Source of the DNA: Streptomyces sp. NBC_00250
Lineage (GTDB): Bacteria; Actinomycetota; Actinomycetes; Streptomycetales; Streptomycetaceae
Direction: 5' to 3'
Length of the DNA stretch: 64,000 nucleotides
Assembly (NCBI RefSeq): GCF_036192275.1
Contig: NZ_CP108088.1
Span: 3,287,501-3,351,500 of the forward strand
Below the pieces are notes generated by a model, which saw only the letters and a program-made list of their open reading frames with translations, was not told where the DNA came from and ran no database searches. The position numbers and the translations under genes were made by a program. Positions 41,108 to 50,339 of the stretch are shown here, in pieces; position 1 is the stretch's first letter, and every line of letters starts with the position of its first letter.

Positions 41108-43759
41108 ATGGTGATGGGGCAGGACATTCAGCCTCCGGAGGAGGCCCGGCCCGACGTGCCCGAACGGGTCTCCGGCGACGAGCCGCTGCTCGCCGCCCGC
41201 GTCCACCGGCCCTCCGACCTGATGCGGCTGCTCGCCGGTCTGCTCGCCATCGGGCTCGTCATCGCCGTCGCCGCGTTCGCCCACGCGACGACCTCGGGCC
41301 TTGAGGAGGACATCAACAAGGGCGCCGGCGGCGCACCCGATGTCTTCGTCAAGATCGCCGGTCTCGTCTCCTCCATCGCCGTCCTGCTCGTCCCCGTAGC
41401 CTTCGCCATCGAACGCCTGATCAAACGTGACGGGCTGCGCATCGCGGACGGTGTCCTCGCCGCCGTCCTCGCGCACGGCGTCACCCTCGCCACCGACCTC
41501 TGGGTCGCCCAGGCCGCGCCCGGCACCATCCAGGACGCGCTGACCCAGCCGGCGTCCGGCGGCGGGCTCACCGACCCCGTGCACAACTACCTCGCCCCGG
41601 TGATCGCGTACATGACCGCCGTCGGCATGGCCCGCAGACCCCGCTGGCGGGTGTCGCTCTGGGCGGTGCTGCTGCTCGACGCGTTCACCATGCTGGTGGC
41701 CGGCTACACCACCGCGCTCTCGATCATCCTGACCGTCCTGATCGGCTGGACGGTGGCGTACGGCACGCTGTACGCGGTCGGCTCCCCCAACGTCCGGCCC
41801 ACCGGGCAGACCCTCCTCGCCGGCCTGCGCCGGGTCGGCTTCCGGCCCGTGACGGCGCTGCGCGCCGAGGGCGTGCCCGACTCTTCGGACAGCGGGGACC
41901 GGGGCCGCCGGTACATCGTGACCCTGGAGGACGGGCCGCCGCTCGACGTCACCGTCGTCGACCGCGAGCAGCAGGCGCACGGCTTCTTCTACCGCGCGTG
42001 GCGGCGGATCACCCTGCGGACGATCACCACCCGCCGGTCGATCGTCTCGCTGCGGCAGGCCCTGGAGCAGGAAGCGCTCCTCGCGTACGCGGCGATCGCC
42101 GCCGGGGCGAACGCGCCGAAGCTGATCGCCACCTCCGAGCTCGGACCGGACGCCGTGATGCTCGTGTACGAGCACATCGGCGGCCGCAGCCTCGACTCGC
42201 TCGACGACGACGACATCACCGACGAGCTGGTCCGCAGCGCCTGGCGGCAGGTACGGGCGCTCCAGTCGCGCCGGATCGCACACCGCCGGCTCACGGGCGA
42301 CGCGATTCTGGTGGATCGTTCCGGCAGGGTGATCCTCACCGATCTGCGCGGCGGTGAGATCGCGGCCGGCGATCTGATCCTGCGGATGGACATCGCCCAG
42401 CTGCTCACCACCCTCGGTCTGCGCGTCGGTCCCGAGCGCACGGTCGCCGCGGCCGTCGAGGTGCTCGGCCCGGACGCCGTCGCCGACTGTCTGCCGCTGC
42501 TCCAGCCGATCGCGCTGAGCCGCTCCACGCGCGCGACGCTGCGGAAGCTGGCCCGGGAGCGGTCGGCACGCGAGCGGGAGGCCGTGCTCGCGGCCTCGGA
42601 GGCGGCCAAGCACGAACGGGAGCTGGCGAAGGCCGAGGCCGCCGCGGCCGCCGCGGAACCGACGGCCGCGCGGGCGGAGACCAAGGCCGAGAAGAAGGCG
42701 GACAAGAAGGCCGAGAAGCGGGCCCTCGACACGGCTCTCGACGAGGCCCGCGAAGAGGATCTGCTGGCCCAGATCCGTCAGCAGGTACTGCTCATCCGCC
42801 CGCAGGCGCCGGTGGAGCCCGTCCGTCTCGAACGGATCAAGCCGCGGACCCTGATCAGTCTGATCGCGGGCGCGGTCGCCGCGTACTTCCTGCTCTCGCA
42901 GATCGCCAAGACGCCGCTGTCGACGGTCAGCCAGGCGGACTGGCGGTGGGTGGCGGTGGCGGTCCTGTTCTCGGCGGTCAGCTACCTGGCGGCGGCGATG
43001 AGCCTGCTGGGCTTCGTCCCGGAGCGCGTCGGGTTCTGGCGGACGGTGGTGGCGCAGGTCGCCGGCTCGTTCGTGAAGATCGTCGCCCCGGCCGCGGTCG
43101 GCGGTGTCGCCCTGAACACCCGCTTCCTCCAGCGCTCGGGGGTACGGCCGGGGCTCGCGGTGGCCAGCGTCGGGGCCTCCCAGCTGTTCGGTCTCGGGGC
43201 GCACATCCTGCTCCTGCTCTCCTTCGGCTATCTGACCGGGACGGAGCGGTCGCAGTCCTTCACCCCGTCGAGGACGGTCATCGCCGGTCTCCTCACGGTC
43301 GCGGTCCTCGTGCTCGTCGTGACGGCGATCCCGTTCATGCGCAAGTTCGTGTCGACCCGGCTCCGGTCGCTCTTCGCGGGTGTCGTGCCGCGCATGCTGG
43401 ACGTCCTCCAGCGGCCGCTGAAGCTGGTGACCGGCATCGGCGGGATGCTGCTGCTCACCGCCGCGTTCGTGCTCTGCCTGGACGCCTCGATCCGTGCTTT
43501 CGGCCACGGGCACCAGTCGATCAGTTACGCGAGCGTGGCGGTCGTCTTCCTCGCGGGCAACGCGCTCGGCTCGGCGGCCCCGACACCGGGTGGTATCGGC
43601 GCGGTCGAGGGCGCGCTCACCCTCGGTCTGTTGGCGGTGGGCCTGCCCATCGAGGTCGCGACCCCGGCCGTGCTGCTCTACCGTCTGCTGACCCTGTGGG
43701 TCCCCGTCCTCCCGGGCTGGATCTGCTTCAACTGGCTGACGAAACGCGAAGCGCTGTGA
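41108..43759 (+). CDS. Membrane protein with pseudokinase-like and flippase/LPG-synthase-like domains
   Basis: Fusion protein of about 883 residues. Residues 35-220 have about five to six membrane segments. Residues 260-470 form a kinase-like cytosolic region: VMLVYEHIGGRSL as hinge and AHRRLTGDAILVDRSGRVILTDLRGGE as catalytic and metal loops. HRD-Asp is replaced by Arg and DFG reads DLR, so catalysis is doubtful. A charged Lys/Glu/Ala coiled-coil linker (about 480-560) precedes an UPF0104/MprF-like set of eight membrane segments (about 600-875, with APTPGGIGAVEGALTLGL). Start is uncertain: ATG 41108 or 41114, or GTG 40982. Confidence 0.8.
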   Translation: MVMGQDIQPPEEARPDVPERVSGDEPLLAARVHRPSDLMRLLAGLLAIGLVIAVAAFAHATTSGLEEDINKGAGGAPDVFVKIAGLVSSIAVLLVPVAFAIERLIKRDGLRIADGVLAAVLAHGVTLATDLWVAQAAPGTIQDALTQPASGGGLTDPVHNYLAPVIAYMTAVGMARRPRWRVSLWAVLLLDAFTMLVAGYTTALSIILTVLIGWTVAYGTLYAVGSPNVRPTGQTLLAGLRRVGFRPVTALRAEGVPDSSDSGDRGRRYIVTLEDGPPLDVTVVDREQQAHGFFYRAWRRITLRTITTRRSIVSLRQALEQEALLAYAAIAAGANAPKLIATSELGPDAVMLVYEHIGGRSLDSLDDDDITDELVRSAWRQVRALQSRRIAHRRLTGDAILVDRSGRVILTDLRGGEIAAGDLILRMDIAQLLTTLGLRVGPERTVAAAVEVLGPDAVADCLPLLQPIALSRSTRATLRKLARERSAREREAVLAASEAAKHERELAKAEAAAAAAEPTAARAETKAEKKADKKAEKRALDTALDEAREEDLLAQIRQQVLLIRPQAPVEPVRLERIKPRTLISLIAGAVAAYFLLSQIAKTPLSTVSQADWRWVAVAVLFSAVSYLAAAMSLLGFVPERVGFWRTVVAQVAGSFVKIVAPAAVGGVALNTRFLQRSGVRPGLAVASVGASQLFGLGAHILLLLSFGYLTGTERSQSFTPSRTVIAGLLTVAVLVLVVTAIPFMRKFVSTRLRSLFAGVVPRMLDVLQRPLKLVTGIGGMLLLTAAFVLCLDASIRAFGHGHQSISYASVAVVFLAGNALGSAAPTPGGIGAVEGALTLGLLAVGLPIEVATPAVLLYRLLTLWVPVLPGWICFNWLTKREAL

Positions 43760-43901
43760 GCGGCGGAGTCCCTCGGGGCCTGTCCGGCGGATCGGGCCGG
43801 GGCCGCGGCGCCCGGTCCTGATCCGCCGGGCACCCCCTGGGCGCCACCCGCATGGACCTCCGTCCCGCGCGGCGGCGGAGGCGGCGGCCCACCATGGGCG
43901 T

Positions 43902-45494
43902 ATGCCGATCTCCGCCGCCCAGCGCGCCGCTCTGCTCACCGCCACGACCGTGCTGCTCGCCGCCGGATGCTCGGACGGGGGCGACAAGGCGGCGGACCAG
44001 GCGGAGCCGAGCGGCTCGGCCGGGGTCTCGGCGCTGGCGGCGCAGAAGCTCGCCTGGGCGCCGTGTCCGGCGCCGTCCGCGGCCGAGGGCGGCGGGGAGC
44101 CGCCCGCCCCGCTCCCCGGGAACGTCGCCTGGGAGTGCTCCTTCCTCCAGACGCCGCTGGACTGGTCGGTGCCGGAGGGCGAGACCATCGAGCTCGCGCT
44201 GATCCGGGCCCCCGCCCGCGACAAGGACCGGCGGATCGGTTCGCTCGTCTTCAACTTCGGCGGGCCCGGCGGCTCCGGCATCACCGGACTGCCCGGCTTC
44301 GCGAAGGATTACGAGACCCTGCGCAGCCGCTACGACCTGGTGTCCTTCGATCCGCGCGGGGTGGGCCGCAGCGAACCGGTCGAGTGCGCGACCGACAAGG
44401 AGCTCGACGCCTACTACGCCCTGGACTTCACGCCCGACGACGAGGCCGAGGAGCGGACGCTCTCCGACGCGCAGAAGAAGTACGCGGCAGGCTGCGAGAG
44501 GGACGCGGGCCCGGCCCTGCCGCACGTCGGCACCGAGAACGCCGCCCGGGACATGGACCTGATGCGCCAGGTCCTCGGCGACGACAAGCTCCACTACTTC
44601 GGCATCTCGTACGGCACCGAACTCGGCGGCGTCTACGCCCACCTGTTCCCCGAGAACGTCGGCCGGGCCGTCTTCGACGCGGTCGTCGACCCGGAGGCGG
44701 GCGTCGAGGAAGGCGCGCTCGGCCAGGCGAAGGGCTTCCAGCTCGCCCTGGACAACTTCGCCCAGGACTGTGTGGACCGCGGCGACGAGTGCACCCTGCC
44801 CGGCTCGACCGTCGCCGAGATCGAGACCTTCGTGACCGATCTCCTCGCCTCCCTCGACAAGGAGCCGATCGCCGGCATCGGCGAACGCAAGCTCACCCAG
44901 ACGCAGGCCACCAACGGCATCGCGCAGGCCCTCTACTCCAAGGAGTACTGGACCTATCTGGAGCAGGGCCTCTCCGACGCCGAGGGCGGCGACGGGGCGC
45001 TGCTCCTCACCCTCTCGGACTCGATGAACGGGCGCGGCCAGAACGGCTCCTACAGCAACATCCAGGCCGCCAACGCCGCCATCAACTGCGTGGACTTCAA
45101 GGAGCGCTACACCCTGGGCCAGGCCAAGGAGCGGCTCGGCACGTTCCGCGAGGCCTCCCCCGTCTTCGGCGATTTCATGGGCTGGGCGCTGGCCGGCTGC
45201 TCGCAGTGGCCGGTGCCCGGGACCTGGGAGCACCCGGACGTCTCCGCCCCCGATTCGGCGCCGATCCTGGTCGTCGGCAACACCGGCGACCCGGCCACCC
45301 CGTACGAGGGCGCCCGGTCGATGGTGAAGGCGCTCGGCGACGGCGTCGGCGTGGAGCTGACGTACGAGGGCGAGGGCCACGGCGCCTACAACAGCGGCAG
45401 CGCGTGCGTGAAGAAGGCGGTCGACGCGTACCTCCTGGACGGCAAGGTCCCGGCTTCCGGAACCGTCTGCAAGCAGCCCGGAGGGACGACCTAG
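43902..45494 (+). CDS. Secreted tripeptidyl-aminopeptidase-like lipoprotein A
   Basis: Alpha/beta-hydrolase lipoprotein of 530 residues, SlpD/SlpE-like. The lipobox is LLAAGC near residue 23. Oxyanion region FNFGGPGGSG (near 125), nucleophile elbow GISYGTELGG (Ser near 232), acid in NTGDPATPY (near 465) and histidine in GEGHGAYNSG (near 492) complete the triad. Six or more cysteines suggest disulfides. It probably releases N-terminal tripeptides outside the cell. It is followed, with a 35-bp gap, by a paralogue in the same orientation. Confidence 0.9.
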   Translation: MPISAAQRAALLTATTVLLAAGCSDGGDKAADQAEPSGSAGVSALAAQKLAWAPCPAPSAAEGGGEPPAPLPGNVAWECSFLQTPLDWSVPEGETIELALIRAPARDKDRRIGSLVFNFGGPGGSGITGLPGFAKDYETLRSRYDLVSFDPRGVGRSEPVECATDKELDAYYALDFTPDDEAEERTLSDAQKKYAAGCERDAGPALPHVGTENAARDMDLMRQVLGDDKLHYFGISYGTELGGVYAHLFPENVGRAVFDAVVDPEAGVEEGALGQAKGFQLALDNFAQDCVDRGDECTLPGSTVAEIETFVTDLLASLDKEPIAGIGERKLTQTQATNGIAQALYSKEYWTYLEQGLSDAEGGDGALLLTLSDSMNGRGQNGSYSNIQAANAAINCVDFKERYTLGQAKERLGTFREASPVFGDFMGWALAGCSQWPVPGTWEHPDVSAPDSAPILVVGNTGDPATPYEGARSMVKALGDGVGVELTYEGEGHGAYNSGSACVKKAVDAYLLDGKVPASGTVCKQPGGTT

Positions 45495-45529
45495 GATGGG
45501 CCGCCCTGACGGGCTCCTGGGGGGAACAC

Positions 45530-47128
45530 ATGTCCATACGGATACGGGCGGCGGTCCTGGCCGTCACCGGACTGCTGGTCGCGGGCTGCACGAGCGCGGG
45601 CGACGGCTCGCCGGCCGCCGAGCCCGGCACGGCCCCGCCGACCACCGACGCCAAGCCCTCGGCCACCGCCGCCGGGTCCTCGGCCACCGCCGTTCCCCCG
45701 CTGCCCGCCTCGCTCACCGGTCAGCGCCCCGACTGGAAGCGCTGCGCGGCCCCCGATGACGGCGGCGGGGAGCAGCCCGGTGCGGAGTGGCGCTGCGCCA
45801 CCGTCAAGGTGCCGCTCGACCACACGAAGCCCGAGGGCGCGACGATTCCGATCGCGTTGATCCGCAAGGAGGCCGGCCGCGAGGGCGAGCGCATCGGCTC
45901 GCTGCTCTTCAACTTCGGCGGCCCCGGAGCCTCCGGAGTCGACATCCTGCCCCGGGCGGCGGAGGAGTACGGGACGCTCGGCGAGCGCTACGACCTGGTG
46001 GGCTTCGACCCGCGCGGAGTGAACCGCAGCTCCGGGGTGGTCTGCCGGACCGACGCCGAACAGGCCACCGCCGAGGCCACGATCGACCTCACCCCGGACT
46101 CGGACGCCGAGGAGGCCGCGTACCTCAAGGACAACGCGGCCTTCGGCGCCGGATGCGCCCGGCGCTCGGGCACGGTCCTCCCGTACACCACGACCAGCGC
46201 CACCGCCCGCGACCTGGACCTGATCCGGCAGGTGCTCGGGGACGCGAAGCTCCACTACTTCGGCATCTCGTACGGGACGCAGCTGGGCGGCACGTACGCC
46301 CATCTCTTCCCGAAGAACGTGGGCAGGTTCGTCCTCGACGCCGTCGTCGACCCGACCGCCGACGCCGCCGGGCACGCCCGTCACCAGACGATCGGTTTCC
46401 AGCGGGCCCTGGACAACTACCTGAAGAGCACCGGCCAGGACCCGAAGGCCGGGACCGAGCGGATCTCCCGCCTGCTGCGGAAGCTCGACCGTGCTCCGCT
46501 GACCGTCGGCGAACGGCGGCTCACCGAGGGCCTGGCGCTCACCGGCATCGCGGTGACGCTGTACGGACAGTCCAACTGGCCGCTCCTGACGGCGGCCCTG
46601 GCGGACGCCGAGGGCGGTCGCGGCGGCGCCCTGCTCGAACTCGCCGACCACTACAACGACCGTGACGCGAGCGGCCACTACGCCACTCAGTCGCACTCCC
46701 AGCGATCGATCTCCTGCGCCGACTCCAGCGCGCGGCCGACCGCGGCGGAGGCGAAGGCGCTGATCCCCGAATTCCGGCGTCTCTCCCCCGTGTTCGGCGC
46801 GTTCCTCGCCTGGGACACGGCCGGCTGGTGCGCCGAGTGGCCGGTGAAGGGCGAGCGGGCGACACCGGAGGCGAGCGCCCCGGGCGCCGCCCCGGTCCTC
46901 GTCGTCGGCACGACCGGCGACCCCGCGACCCCGTACGAGGGCGCGGAGAAGATGGCGAAGGAACTCGGCACGGGTGTCGGCGTCCTGGTCACCAACGAGG
47001 GCGAGGGCCACGGCGCGTACGGCACGTCGTCGTGCGTGACGGCGACGATCGACGCGTACCTCCTGGACGGCAAGGTCCCCGCGTACGGCAAGACCTGCTC
47101 CAGCGGGACGGCTCGCAGCGGGGCGTGA
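45530..47128 (+). CDS. Secreted tripeptidyl-aminopeptidase-like lipoprotein B
   Basis: Paralogue of the upstream gene, 532 residues. Lipobox LLVAGC lies near residue 20; FNFGGPGASG, GISYGTQLGG, TTGDPATPY and GEGHGAYGT carry the oxyanion region, serine, aspartate and histidine at the same spacing. A Thr/Ala/Pro-rich linker (25-60) follows the lipid anchor. ATG 45530 has GGGGGGAA 4 nt upstream. The shared architecture and DAYLLDGKVPA(S/Y)G end indicate tandem duplication. Confidence 0.9.
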   Translation: MSIRIRAAVLAVTGLLVAGCTSAGDGSPAAEPGTAPPTTDAKPSATAAGSSATAVPPLPASLTGQRPDWKRCAAPDDGGGEQPGAEWRCATVKVPLDHTKPEGATIPIALIRKEAGREGERIGSLLFNFGGPGASGVDILPRAAEEYGTLGERYDLVGFDPRGVNRSSGVVCRTDAEQATAEATIDLTPDSDAEEAAYLKDNAAFGAGCARRSGTVLPYTTTSATARDLDLIRQVLGDAKLHYFGISYGTQLGGTYAHLFPKNVGRFVLDAVVDPTADAAGHARHQTIGFQRALDNYLKSTGQDPKAGTERISRLLRKLDRAPLTVGERRLTEGLALTGIAVTLYGQSNWPLLTAALADAEGGRGGALLELADHYNDRDASGHYATQSHSQRSISCADSSARPTAAEAKALIPEFRRLSPVFGAFLAWDTAGWCAEWPVKGERATPEASAPGAAPVLVVGTTGDPATPYEGAEKMAKELGTGVGVLVTNEGEGHGAYGTSSCVTATIDAYLLDGKVPAYGKTCSSGTARSGA

Positions 47129-47148
47129 CCCGTGGCGGGGCACGAGAA

Positions 47149-47181
47149 GGGGCCCGGATCCCGTGTCGAGATCCGGGCCCC
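47149..47181. terminator. Bidirectional terminator
   Basis: A 12-bp stem GGGGCCCGGATC / GATCCGGGCCCC lies between the convergent peptidase B and moeZ genes. Confidence 0.85.
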
Positions 47182-47194
47182 TCCGTCGGGCCGA

Positions 47195-48373
47195 CTAGTA
47201 GACCGGCTTCTCGGGCTCGATCTGGTGGACCCAGCCGATCACGCCGCCGCCGACGTGCACCGCGTCGGCGAAGCCCGCGGACTTCAGCACCGCGAGGACC
47301 TCCGCACTGCGGACGCCCGTCTTGCAGTGCAGGACGATGCGCTTGTCCTGCGGGAGGTCCTGGAGGGCGGTGCCCATCAGGAACTCGTTCTTCGGGATCA
47401 GACGCGCGCCCGGGATCGAGACGATCTCGTACTCGTTCGGCTCGCGGACGTCGATGATGTCGATGTTCTCGCCGTCGTCGATCCACTCCTTGAGCTGCTT
47501 CGGAGTGATCGTGGAGCCGAGCGCCGCCTCCTGGGCCTCCTCGGACACGACGCCGCAGAAGGCCTCGTAGTCGATGAGCTCGGTGACGGTCGGGTTCTCG
47601 CCGCAGACCGCGCAGTTCGGGTCCTTGCGGACCTTGACCTGGCGGTACTGCATCTCCAGGGCGTCGTAGATCATCAGGCGGCCGACCAGCGGGTCGCCCA
47701 CGCCGGCCAGGACCTTGATGGCCTCGGTGACCTGGATGGAGCCGATGGACGCGCACAGCACGCCCAGGACGCCGCCCTCGGCGCAGGACGGGACCATGCC
47801 CGGCGGCGGGGGCTCCGGGTAGAGGCAGCGGTAGCAGGGGCCGTACTCGGACCAGAACACGGACGCCTGGCCGTCGAAGCGGTAGATCGAACCCCAGACG
47901 TACGGCTTGTTCAGCAGCACGCAGGCGTCGTTCACCAGGTAACGGGTGGCGAAGTTGTCCGTGCCGTCGACGATCAGGTCGTACTGGCTGAAGATGTCCA
48001 TCACGTTCTCGGCTTCGAGCCGCTCTTCGTGGAGGATCACGTTCACGTACGGGTTGATGCCGAGCACGCTGTCGCGCGCCGAGGCGGCCTTGGAGCGGCC
48101 GATGTCGGCCTGGCTGTGGATGATCTGGCGCTGGAGGTTCGACTCGTCGACCTCGTCGAACTCCACGATGCCGAGCGTGCCCACGCCGGCGGCGGCCAGG
48201 TACATCAGCGCCGGCGAGCCGAGGCCACCGGCGCCGACACACAGCACCTTGGCGTTCTTCAGCCGCTTCTGCCCGTCCATCCCGACGTCCGGGATGATCA
48301 GGTGGCGGGAGTACCTGCGGACCTCGTCTACGGTGAGCTCGGCAGCCGGCTCGACCAGGGGTGGCAGCGACAC
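47195..48373 (-). CDS. moeZ: MoeZ: MoeB-like adenylyltransferase fused to rhodanese
   Basis: Sulfur-carrier activating enzyme of 392 residues. The E1 domain (1-260) has the ATP-binding VGAGGLGSPAL at 47-57, and two CxxC zinc pairs, CYRC and CAVC. The C-terminal rhodanese domain (about 285-390) has the active-site cysteine in VLHCKTGVRS. It adenylates and thiocarboxylates ubiquitin-like carriers such as MoaD, ThiS or CysO; in Streptomyces MoeZ serves several carriers. GTG 48371-48373 with GGAG upstream. It is 63 bp downstream of the spherulin-like gene and matches Rv3206c. Confidence 0.93.
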   Translation of the reverse strand: MSLPPLVEPAAELTVDEVRRYSRHLIIPDVGMDGQKRLKNAKVLCVGAGGLGSPALMYLAAAGVGTLGIVEFDEVDESNLQRQIIHSQADIGRSKAASARDSVLGINPYVNVILHEERLEAENVMDIFSQYDLIVDGTDNFATRYLVNDACVLLNKPYVWGSIYRFDGQASVFWSEYGPCYRCLYPEPPPPGMVPSCAEGGVLGVLCASIGSIQVTEAIKVLAGVGDPLVGRLMIYDALEMQYRQVKVRKDPNCAVCGENPTVTELIDYEAFCGVVSEEAQEAALGSTITPKQLKEWIDDGENIDIIDVREPNEYEIVSIPGARLIPKNEFLMGTALQDLPQDKRIVLHCKTGVRSAEVLAVLKSAGFADAVHVGGGVIGWVHQIEPEKPVY

Positions 48374-48436
48374 GGGGACTCCGGTTGTCGGTATGTCAGT
48401 ACGGTTGTTCTCCCCGTAACACTGCCACGCTCCTTC

Positions 48437-49180
48437 TCATTCCGAGACACCCGGTCCGATCCGCGAGACGATTTCGTCCCAGTAGCCGGGCAGCGAGTGG
48501 AATGGCGCACTTTGTCCCGGGGCCCCCGAACGATCGGTGAAGAAGATCGTTCCGGCTCCCTGCCAGCGGGCGATCCGCAGGGCCTCGTCCAGGTGGGTGC
48601 GCGGAACGCCGTGCACGAGATGGACGAACTTCGCCTCCGTGTACTCCGCCGTCCACTCGGCCACCTGCGACCAGCGGTAGTCCGCCCAGCCACCCGAGAA
48701 CGTCACCAGCTGATCGGCGGTCTCGGCGTATCCCGGATGGGGATGGGTGCCATGGCCGAGCACGAGATGGGCCTCGCCGCCGAGGACCGCCTCCAGGGTC
48801 GCGGTGACCCGCCGCACCCCGGCCAGGTCCGCCCGGTCCGAGGGGCAGCGGTCCAGGTAGTAGCCGTCGACCTTGTACCAGTCGACGAAGCGGTGGGCGT
48901 CCGAGACCAGCTCCCCGAAGGGCCGGGAGCCGTACGCCGCGTCCAGGTGCCCGAGGACCCTGACCCCGGCGTTACGGAGCCTCCCCGCCGCCTCCAGACA
49001 GTGCGGGTCGGGGCGGCTGCCCGGCCCCTCCGCCACATTGAGCACCGCCCAGTGCAGCGGGGTCCCGGGGCGGGTCAGCTCGCCCCACTCGACGGGGGCC
49101 AGCAGTGGGTGGGCGTAGCCGGGCACGCCCACCCCCAGGGCCTCCTTCACCGCCCCCGTGGTCGCCGTCAGATGCGACAC
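48437..49180 (-). CDS. Spherulin-4/GH135-like glycoside hydrolase candidate
   Basis: Predicted 247-residue (beta/alpha)8-type protein of the spherulation-specific family 4. Family features are GVPGYAHPLLAP near residue 17, WAVLNVAEGPG near 44, GVRVLGHLDAAYGSRP near 72 and the conserved VDGYYLDRCPSD near 104, whose Asp is the likely catalytic acid. Fungal Sph3 (GH135) of this family cuts galactosaminogalactan. No signal peptide is visible, so the location is uncertain. ATG 49178-49180 overlaps the epimerase gene by 13 nt, tying it to the glycan gene set. Confidence 0.8.
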   Translation of the reverse strand: MSHLTATTGAVKEALGVGVPGYAHPLLAPVEWGELTRPGTPLHWAVLNVAEGPGSRPDPHCLEAAGRLRNAGVRVLGHLDAAYGSRPFGELVSDAHRFVDWYKVDGYYLDRCPSDRADLAGVRRVTATLEAVLGGEAHLVLGHGTHPHPGYAETADQLVTFSGGWADYRWSQVAEWTAEYTEAKFVHLVHGVPRTHLDEALRIARWQGAGTIFFTDRSGAPGQSAPFHSLPGYWDEIVSRIGPGVSE

Positions 49181-50139
49181 GCCGCCTCCATCCAGATGTC
49201 GGCGAGCGACTCCTCCAGGTTGATCCGGGGCCGCCAGCCGAGCCGGTCGCGGGCGGTGCGGACATCGGCCTGCTGCCAGGGCCCGCAGCCGTCGGGGTAC
49301 GGGTAGGGCGCGGAGGCCAGCTGGTCGGCGATGGTCCCCTCGCTGCGGGGGGCGCCGATCATCGGGCGCTGCGGAATGCCGTGCGGGGCGTCCAGCTCGT
49401 GCAGGTTGCCGGAGTAGCCGGCGACCCTGGCGAGGACGGCGGCGGCGTCCCGGAGCCGGACCGCGCGGCCGGTGCCGATGTTGACGACGCCCTGGGCGGC
49501 GGAGAGCGAGGCCGCGTGCACGGCCCGCGCCACGTCCCGTACGTCGACGAAGTCCCGCTGCACGCCGAGGCCGCTGAGCTTCAGCTCGCCGTCCCCGGCC
49601 TGCATGGCCCGGCGCATCGCCTCGGCGAGACGGCCCAGCGGGGAGCCGGCGGGGGTGCCGGGGCCCACGGGCGAGAACACCCGGAGGACCACGGCGTCGA
49701 GGCCCGAACCCAGGACGAGTTCGGTCGCCGCCAGCTTCGACACCCCGTACGGGCCGCCGGGGCGGGGCACGGCGTCCTCGGCGGTGGAGGAACCGGGCTG
49801 GCTCGGCCCGTACTCCGAGGCGCAGCCGACCTGGACGAGCCGGGCGCCGCAGCCGCTGCGCCGCAGGGCCTCGCAGACGGTGGCGACGGCGACGGTGTTG
49901 TGGCGGGTCAGGTCGCGGGCGCCGCCCCGGGTGGCACCCGCGCAGTTCACGACGACTCCGGGGTGGACGGCGTCGAGGAAGCGGGTCAGCGCGCCGGGAC
50001 TGCCGGAGGCGAGGTCGAAGCGCACGTCGGCGTCGTCGCCCCGGCCGAGGGCGGTGAGGTGGACGGCCGGGTCGGCGAGGAGCCGGTCGGCGACGAAGCG
50101 GCCGATGAAGCCGTTGGCTCCGAGCAGTAGCACCCTCAT
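49168..50139 (-). CDS. Sugar-nucleotide epimerase/dehydratase-like SDR
   Basis: Extended SDR of 323 residues. The NAD-binding LLGANGFIGRFVADRL begins at residue 4, VVVNCAGATRG follows near 64, and the active-site SEYG...PYGVSKLAATE (Tyr-x-x-x-Lys) is near 110-136. C-terminal VQRDFVDVRDVARAV and NIGTGRAVRLRDAA match UDP-sugar epimerases. It probably makes an NDP-hexose or NDP-hexosamine for the adjacent glycosyltransferase. ATG 50137-50139 overlaps the stop of a 17-codon upstream ORF by ATGA. Confidence 0.88.
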   Translation of the reverse strand: MRVLLLGANGFIGRFVADRLLADPAVHLTALGRGDDADVRFDLASGSPGALTRFLDAVHPGVVVNCAGATRGGARDLTRHNTVAVATVCEALRRSGCGARLVQVGCASEYGPSQPGSSTAEDAVPRPGGPYGVSKLAATELVLGSGLDAVVLRVFSPVGPGTPAGSPLGRLAEAMRRAMQAGDGELKLSGLGVQRDFVDVRDVARAVHAASLSAAQGVVNIGTGRAVRLRDAAAVLARVAGYSGNLHELDAPHGIPQRPMIGAPRSEGTIADQLASAPYPYPDGCGPWQQADVRTARDRLGWRPRINLEESLADIWMEAACRI

Positions 50140-50189
50140 CGTGCGGCCCCTTCGTGCCGACCGGCCGTTCCTTGGGGTTGCGGGGTCAT
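50136..50189 (-). CDS. Seventeen-residue leader ORF coupled to the epimerase
   Basis: Reads MTPQPQGTAGRHEGAAR. ATG 50187-50189 has AAGGAG 9 nt upstream, a better ribosome site than that of the epimerase, and its TGA overlaps the epimerase ATG. It is probably a translational-coupling leader within the 200-bp gap (50140-50339) that otherwise shows no gene. Confidence 0.4.
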   Translation of the reverse strand: MTPQPQGTAGRHEGAAR

Positions 50190-50339
50190 GTCTTCGGTCT
50201 CCTTGCGAGTGATGAGAGAGGTGACGGGGCACGCCCGCGGCGTCGGCTCCGCGGGTGTGAAGCGGATTCCTGCCGGGAGGCTCGGCGGGGTGGGAGGTGC
50301 GGTGGCCGCCCGGCCTCCGACGGGGGTGGTGGCGGGTTC

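Noticed and set aside
41108..43759. Active serine/threonine kinase
   Set aside because: The catalytic Asp and DFG motif are both replaced, so only a kinase-like fold is claimed.
40910..44284. Minus-strand ORF of 1124 codons opposite the membrane fusion protein
   Set aside because: Antisense frame; the apparent hydrophobic end comes only from reversing the purine-rich tract.
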